Shown: piece by piece, positions 7,587-9,889 of the stretch
How the letters are laid out: each line of letters opens with the position of its first letter
Position numbering within the stretch: position 1 is the stretch's first letter
NCBI GenBank assembly: GCA_030641695.1
Contig: DAOWGY010000373.1
Location: 1-9,889, forward strand
Length of the DNA: 9,889 bases
Direction: 5' to 3'
DNA from: Gammaproteobacteria bacterium
GTDB lineage: Bacteria > Pseudomonadota > Gammaproteobacteria > Steroidobacterales > Woeseiaceae
Program-made: the position numbers and the translations under genes
The notes under the pieces: generated by a model
Databases searched by the model: none
Told to the model about the DNA's origin: nothing
Seen by the model: the letters and a program-made list of their open reading frames with translations, nothing else

Positions 7587-8195
7587 TCACTTTTTCATTT
7601 CGGCGGGAAACGGGAAAGCGTTGGAACGATCGACAGTCGCGAATCGACCGGGGGCCAGATACGCGAACAGCGGCGAGTCATGGATAACTTCCTGACTGTC
7701 GTGCTCCGATGCACGAATGAATGACGATTCCGCGTAGGCTGCGATGATCTCGCCCGTGATCAGGCAATTTTCGCCGAAACCGGTTACGGTCTTGAAGTGC
7801 TTGCACTCGAAATACAGGTACGCGTCACTGATGAACGTGCCGTCAATTTTTTTCGCTGGGAAAGTATTGAAGTAGTCAAGGATCGGCTTTCTGCCGTCAA
7901 TGCGCGGAGATGCGGCAAGACTCGTGTAGAGAATCTGCGACGGCTTTGGATAACTGACGGTGAACTCGCCGGTGCGAACGATGTTGCTGCAAGTTGCGTG
8001 GCTGGGCGCACAAACGAAGCCGAAGTAATTCTGCCAGCCCATCGGCGTGACCATGTGTTTCGGCGCGAGATCCAGTGAACCGTCCTCGTCCATCGTGCCT
8101 ACGAGTACGAGCGGTGCAATCGTAAAGAAGCGCTCCCAGACGGGTTCGCTCGTGTCGATATCGACGAGGTGGTCGCTTTTGACTCCGTCGCTCAA
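7587..8195 (-). CDS. Flavin reductase-like FMN-binding split-barrel protein
   Basis: First gene of the three-gene operon, 202 aa. The sequence fits the flavin reductase-like (FMN-binding split barrel) family: an early strand TIAPLVLVGTMDEDGSLDLAP (25-45), then MGWQNYFGFVC (52-62), the segment TCSNIVRTGEFTVSYP (68-83) resembling the family's T-x-x-N-I-x-x-x-x-x-F-x-V-x, and a late strand ENCLITGEII (142-151). Members bind FMN and reduce flavin for a partner oxygenase or act as oxidoreductases. No oxygenase partner is present here, so its role beside an M20 hydrolase is unclear. It is probably cytoplasmic. The start is TTG, supported by AAGGA 5 nt upstream; no ATG or GTG is better placed. Length is normal for the family. 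Confidence 0.85.
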   Translation of the reverse strand: MSDGVKSDHLVDIDTSEPVWERFFTIAPLVLVGTMDEDGSLDLAPKHMVTPMGWQNYFGFVCAPSHATCSNIVRTGEFTVSYPKPSQILYTSLAASPRIDGRKPILDYFNTFPAKKIDGTFISDAYLYFECKHFKTVTGFGENCLITGEIIAAYAESSFIRASEHDSQEVIHDSPLFAYLAPGRFATVDRSNAFPFPAEMKK

Positions 8196-8200
8196 TGTCG

Positions 8201-8205
8201 TCCTT
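8201..8205 (-). promoter_or_regulatory. Ribosome-binding site fixing the TTG start of the flavin-reductase gene
   Basis: On the minus strand AAGGA lies 5 nt before the TTG at 8195. This makes the rare TTG the most likely start and implies moderate translation of the whole coupled operon. Just upstream, GGTGCG (8242-8237) and CGCACC (8215-8210) could pair across a 21-nt loop in the leader, close to this site. Pairing of that length is expected often by chance. Confidence 0.55.
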
Positions 8206-8298
8206 GTCAGGTGCGCATTACTCCGCCTACGAACTACGCACCGTCATTGCAAGGGAGAATAAGTAGTTGTCGCGCGGCGTAAGTCGTTGAAAAACAGT

Positions 8299-8317
8299 TG
8301 TTCTTTCCATAAGAACA
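8299..8317. promoter_or_regulatory. Operator-like inverted repeat upstream of the TonB receptor gene
   Basis: TGTTCTT (8299-8305) and AAGAACA (8311-8317) are perfect 7-bp inverted repeats around a 5-bp spacer. The centre lies about 46 bp upstream of the start point predicted from the TATAAT box at 8342, which itself has no recognisable -35 partner. That position and the missing -35 suit an activator site for a dimeric regulator, though a repressor would also fit. It lies in the 182-bp region shared by the receptor and the divergent flavin-reductase/M20/P-loop operon, so it could control both. No regulator gene is in the window. Confidence 0.45.
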
Positions 8318-8341
8318 GATCCTCTTTCGAGCCATCTGGTC

Positions 8342-8347
8342 TATAAT
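8342..8347 (+). promoter_or_regulatory. Consensus -10 box of the TonB receptor promoter
   Basis: TATAAT is a perfect -10 hexamer and lies in an AT-rich patch of otherwise GC-rich DNA. Transcription would start near 8354, giving a leader of about 24 nt to the ATG at 8378. Hexamers 15-18 bp upstream (around 8318-8326) do not resemble TTGACA, which suggests dependence on an activator. Confidence 0.5.
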
Positions 8348-8367
8348 TTCTGTTAACAACAAAGTAT

Positions 8368-8374
8368 GGGGGGG
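8368..8374 (+). promoter_or_regulatory. G7 tract serving as ribosome-binding site of the TonB receptor gene
   Basis: Seven consecutive G residues end 3 nt before the ATG at 8378 and are the only Shine-Dalgarno-like sequence. An additional in-frame ATG at 8366 runs into this tract, so the start could be four codons earlier. The 8378 ATG is preferred because it has the G-rich site upstream and gives a normal basic N-terminus for the signal peptide. Confidence 0.45.
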
Positions 8375-8377
8375 CAA

Positions 8378-9889
8378 ATGCGAATTCGTGAGTCCACGAG
8401 GTCGCTGGCGCGGCGCAGTGTGTTGGCAAGCGCCGTTGCGACGGTTCTTGCACCCTGCCAGTTGTGGGCACAGGAATCCGAAGACGACGCGGTGCAAGAA
8501 ATCGTTGTCACGGGCTCCAGGATTGTGCGCCGCGACACCACGGCACCGAGCCCGATCACGACCGTCGATCGAGCGACCATCGAGAACTCGGGTCAGCCGA
8601 CGCTCGAGGAGATGCTCAACCAGATGCCGCAGGTGACGCCGGACTTCGGTCGTACCTCGAACAATCCAGGTGACGGAACATCGAGGATCAACCTGCGCGG
8701 ATTGGGCTCGAATCGTACGCTCGTACTTCTGAATGGCCGCCGCCTCGCGCCGTCGGGGATCAGCAGCTCCGTCGATGTCAATAATCTGCCGCAGGTCCTC
8801 ATGGATCGCGTGGAAATCATTACCGGCGGCGCGACGACCGTCTACGGTTCCGATGCGGTTGCGGGCGTCGTCAATTTCATCATGCGCGATGATTTCGAAG
8901 GCTTCGGTCTCGACGCTAGCGCCTATGTCACCGAAGTCGGCGACCCGGAGGTTCATGACCTCAACATCACCTGGGGACACAATTTCGCAAGCGGACGCGG
9001 CAACATCACGCTGTTCGGTGGATTTCTCGATCGTGCCGAGTCGTTTGCGGCCGATCGTGAATTCACATCGGTGTCGTGGGTGGAGGACTGGGAGGGCGAC
9101 ATTTTCGAAGGTGGGAGTTCTGCGATACCGGCCGGTCGCGTAGCGTTTCCGCCGGTCGATTTGGGCAATGGGCCCGTATCAATCATGTTTACGCCCGACG
9201 GCATCCCGGTAGAGTTTGTCTTTCCGGACGACCTCTATAATTATGCGCCCGTCAATTACCTGCAGGTACTACTTGAGCGCTATTCGGGCGGTGTCTTTTT
9301 CAATTACGAGCTCTCGGACCGTTTCGAAAGTTACTTCGAGATCACGCACACGCGCAACGTCGCAAAACAAAACCTGGCTCCCGTACCGGTATTTTCGAAC
9401 CTCGCCATCAATCTCGACAACCCGGTACTGACCCCGGAAGCTCAACAGGCATTCGCGAATTTCATCCCGCTCGGGGGAAATCTCGTCGGATTCGCTTTCA
9501 GGCGGCGGCTGGAAGAACTGGGTTTCAGAATCGCCGATAATACCAGCGACTATTCCAGGATCGTTGCGGGACTGCGCGGCGAAATCAGCTCGAACTGGGA
9601 TTTCGACGTTTGGGCTACGTACACGAAAGGCGAGGAGGAAGAGTTTCAGAGTAATGACGCGTCGGCGTCGCGCATGCAACAGGGTTTGCTCGTGGACCCG
9701 GTTACGGGTCAATGCTTCGATCCGTCGGACGGATGTATAGCACTGAATCTGTTCGGGGCCGGGGCGCTGTCTCAAGAGGGCGTTGATCCTGACCAGGACG
9801 TAGATGCAGACGCAGACCGGGGCTCAGACGCCGACTTCGCACCTGATCGAGATGTAGGGAGCCCTCGCAAGAAGAGAGAAGAAGCTCCA
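8378..9889 (+). CDS. TonB-dependent outer-membrane receptor (N-terminal 504 residues, runs off the window)
   Basis: Outer-membrane active transporter powered by TonB-ExbBD. Residues 1-31 are a signal peptide with basic N-terminus, hydrophobic core VLASAVATVLA and probable cleavage after LWA. A TonB box-like EIVVTGS lies at 41-47. The plug domain (about 53-170) contains LEEMLNQMPQV, INLRGLGSNRTLVLLNGRR (104-122), VDRVEIITG-like MDRVEIITGGATTVYGSDAVAGVVNFIMR (142-170, in its variant form) and the beta-barrel follows. Cys446 and Cys453 within GQCFDPSDGC, then LNLFG, are a typical loop pair of this receptor type. No stop codon occurs before the window end, and full members are usually about 800-1000 aa, so roughly half is missing. 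Substrate is unknown. After Asp470 the sequence changes to an Asp-alternating and then basic stretch unlike a receptor barrel. This may be an artefact. Confidence 0.92.
   Translation, partial: MRIRESTRSLARRSVLASAVATVLAPCQLWAQESEDDAVQEIVVTGSRIVRRDTTAPSPITTVDRATIENSGQPTLEEMLNQMPQVTPDFGRTSNNPGDGTSRINLRGLGSNRTLVLLNGRRLAPSGISSSVDVNNLPQVLMDRVEIITGGATTVYGSDAVAGVVNFIMRDDFEGFGLDASAYVTEVGDPEVHDLNITWGHNFASGRGNITLFGGFLDRAESFAADREFTSVSWVEDWEGDIFEGGSSAIPAGRVAFPPVDLGNGPVSIMFTPDGIPVEFVFPDDLYNYAPVNYLQVLLERYSGGVFFNYELSDRFESYFEITHTRNVAKQNLAPVPVFSNLAINLDNPVLTPEAQQAFANFIPLGGNLVGFAFRRRLEELGFRIADNTSDYSRIVAGLRGEISSNWDFDVWATYTKGEEEEFQSNDASASRMQQGLLVDPVTGQCFDPSDGCIALNLFGAGALSQEGVDPDQDVDADADRGSDADFAPDRDVGSPRKKREEAP
9785..9889 (+). 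other. Atypical Asp-rich then Lys/Arg/Glu-rich end of the receptor reading frame
   Basis: From the codon at 9785 the frame reads DPDQDVDADADR (Asp at every second residue), then GSDADFAPDRD, and ends SPRKKREEAP. Immediately before it the sequence is a normal receptor (LNLFGAGALSQEGV). The bases turn purine-rich in the last ~35 bp. It could be a calcium-binding-like extracellular loop, a lineage-specific insertion, or low-quality or chimeric sequence at a contig end. The frame remains open, so a simple random tail is not proven. Confidence 0.4.

Noticed and set aside
8378..8470. Twin-arginine (Tat) signal in the receptor N-terminus
   Set aside because: RRSVLAS loosely resembles a Tat motif, but outer-membrane receptors are Sec substrates and the hydrophobic core and LWA cleavage site fit an ordinary Sec signal.
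8234..8980. A 248-codon minus-strand open frame opposite the start of the receptor gene
   Set aside because: It covers the divergent promoter and the plug-coding region, which is clearly coding on the plus strand, and has no recognisable motif.
9269..9775. A 168-codon minus-strand open frame opposite the receptor barrel
   Set aside because: It is antisense to a receptor reading frame that runs uninterrupted from 8378, and no family is recognisable.

Overview
The window looks like chromosomal DNA of a Gram-negative proteobacterium. It has a TonB-dependent outer-membrane receptor and a periplasmic-adaptor ABC export operon, both of which need a double membrane, and it is moderately GC-rich (judged by eye, not counted). 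The receptor N-terminus and plug resemble those of marine or soil Gammaproteobacteria such as the Woeseiaceae/Steroidobacter type. That taxonomic guess rests on remembered sequence style, not a search. Genes are tightly packed. I see no rRNA, tRNA, CRISPR array, insertion sequence or integrase.

Left part (81-4399, minus strand): a four-gene operon in the order membrane-fusion adaptor, ABC ATPase, FtsX-type permease, second FtsX-type permease. Junctions are 12 bp apart, a 4-bp GTGA overlap, and 9 bp apart. This is a MacAB-like exporter with ATPase and permease split into separate proteins and two different permeases. No outer-membrane channel gene is present, so a TolC-like partner would be encoded elsewhere. 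A small hairpin lies beyond the last stop codon.

Middle (4457-5398, plus strand): a single NAD(P)-binding Rossmann protein of the atypical SDR/NDUFA9 type, starting at GTG and divergent from the exporter. Its 3' end overlaps the 3' end of the next, convergent gene by 32 bp.

Right part (5367-8195, minus strand): a three-gene operon read as flavin-reductase-like FMN protein, M20 metallopeptidase, and an uncharacterised P-loop protein (DUF1611/BioD/CobB-like fold). Spacing is 7 bp and then a 1-bp stop/start overlap, which suggests translational coupling. Divergent from it, a TonB-dependent receptor (8378 to the window end, incomplete) starts behind a good -10 box and a 7-5-7 inverted repeat placed like an activator site. 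A reasonable reading is that the receptor imports a compound, perhaps a peptide or N-acylated amino acid, that the M20 hydrolase and its partners process. The substrate is unknown.

The most interesting items are the unassigned P-loop protein coupled to the M20 enzyme, the operator-like palindrome in the divergent promoter region, and the abrupt change of the receptor sequence in its last ~105 bp into an aspartate-alternating, then basic, tail. That tail may be real or may be an assembly or read-end artefact. I found no strong evidence for a wholly new defence or mobile system.
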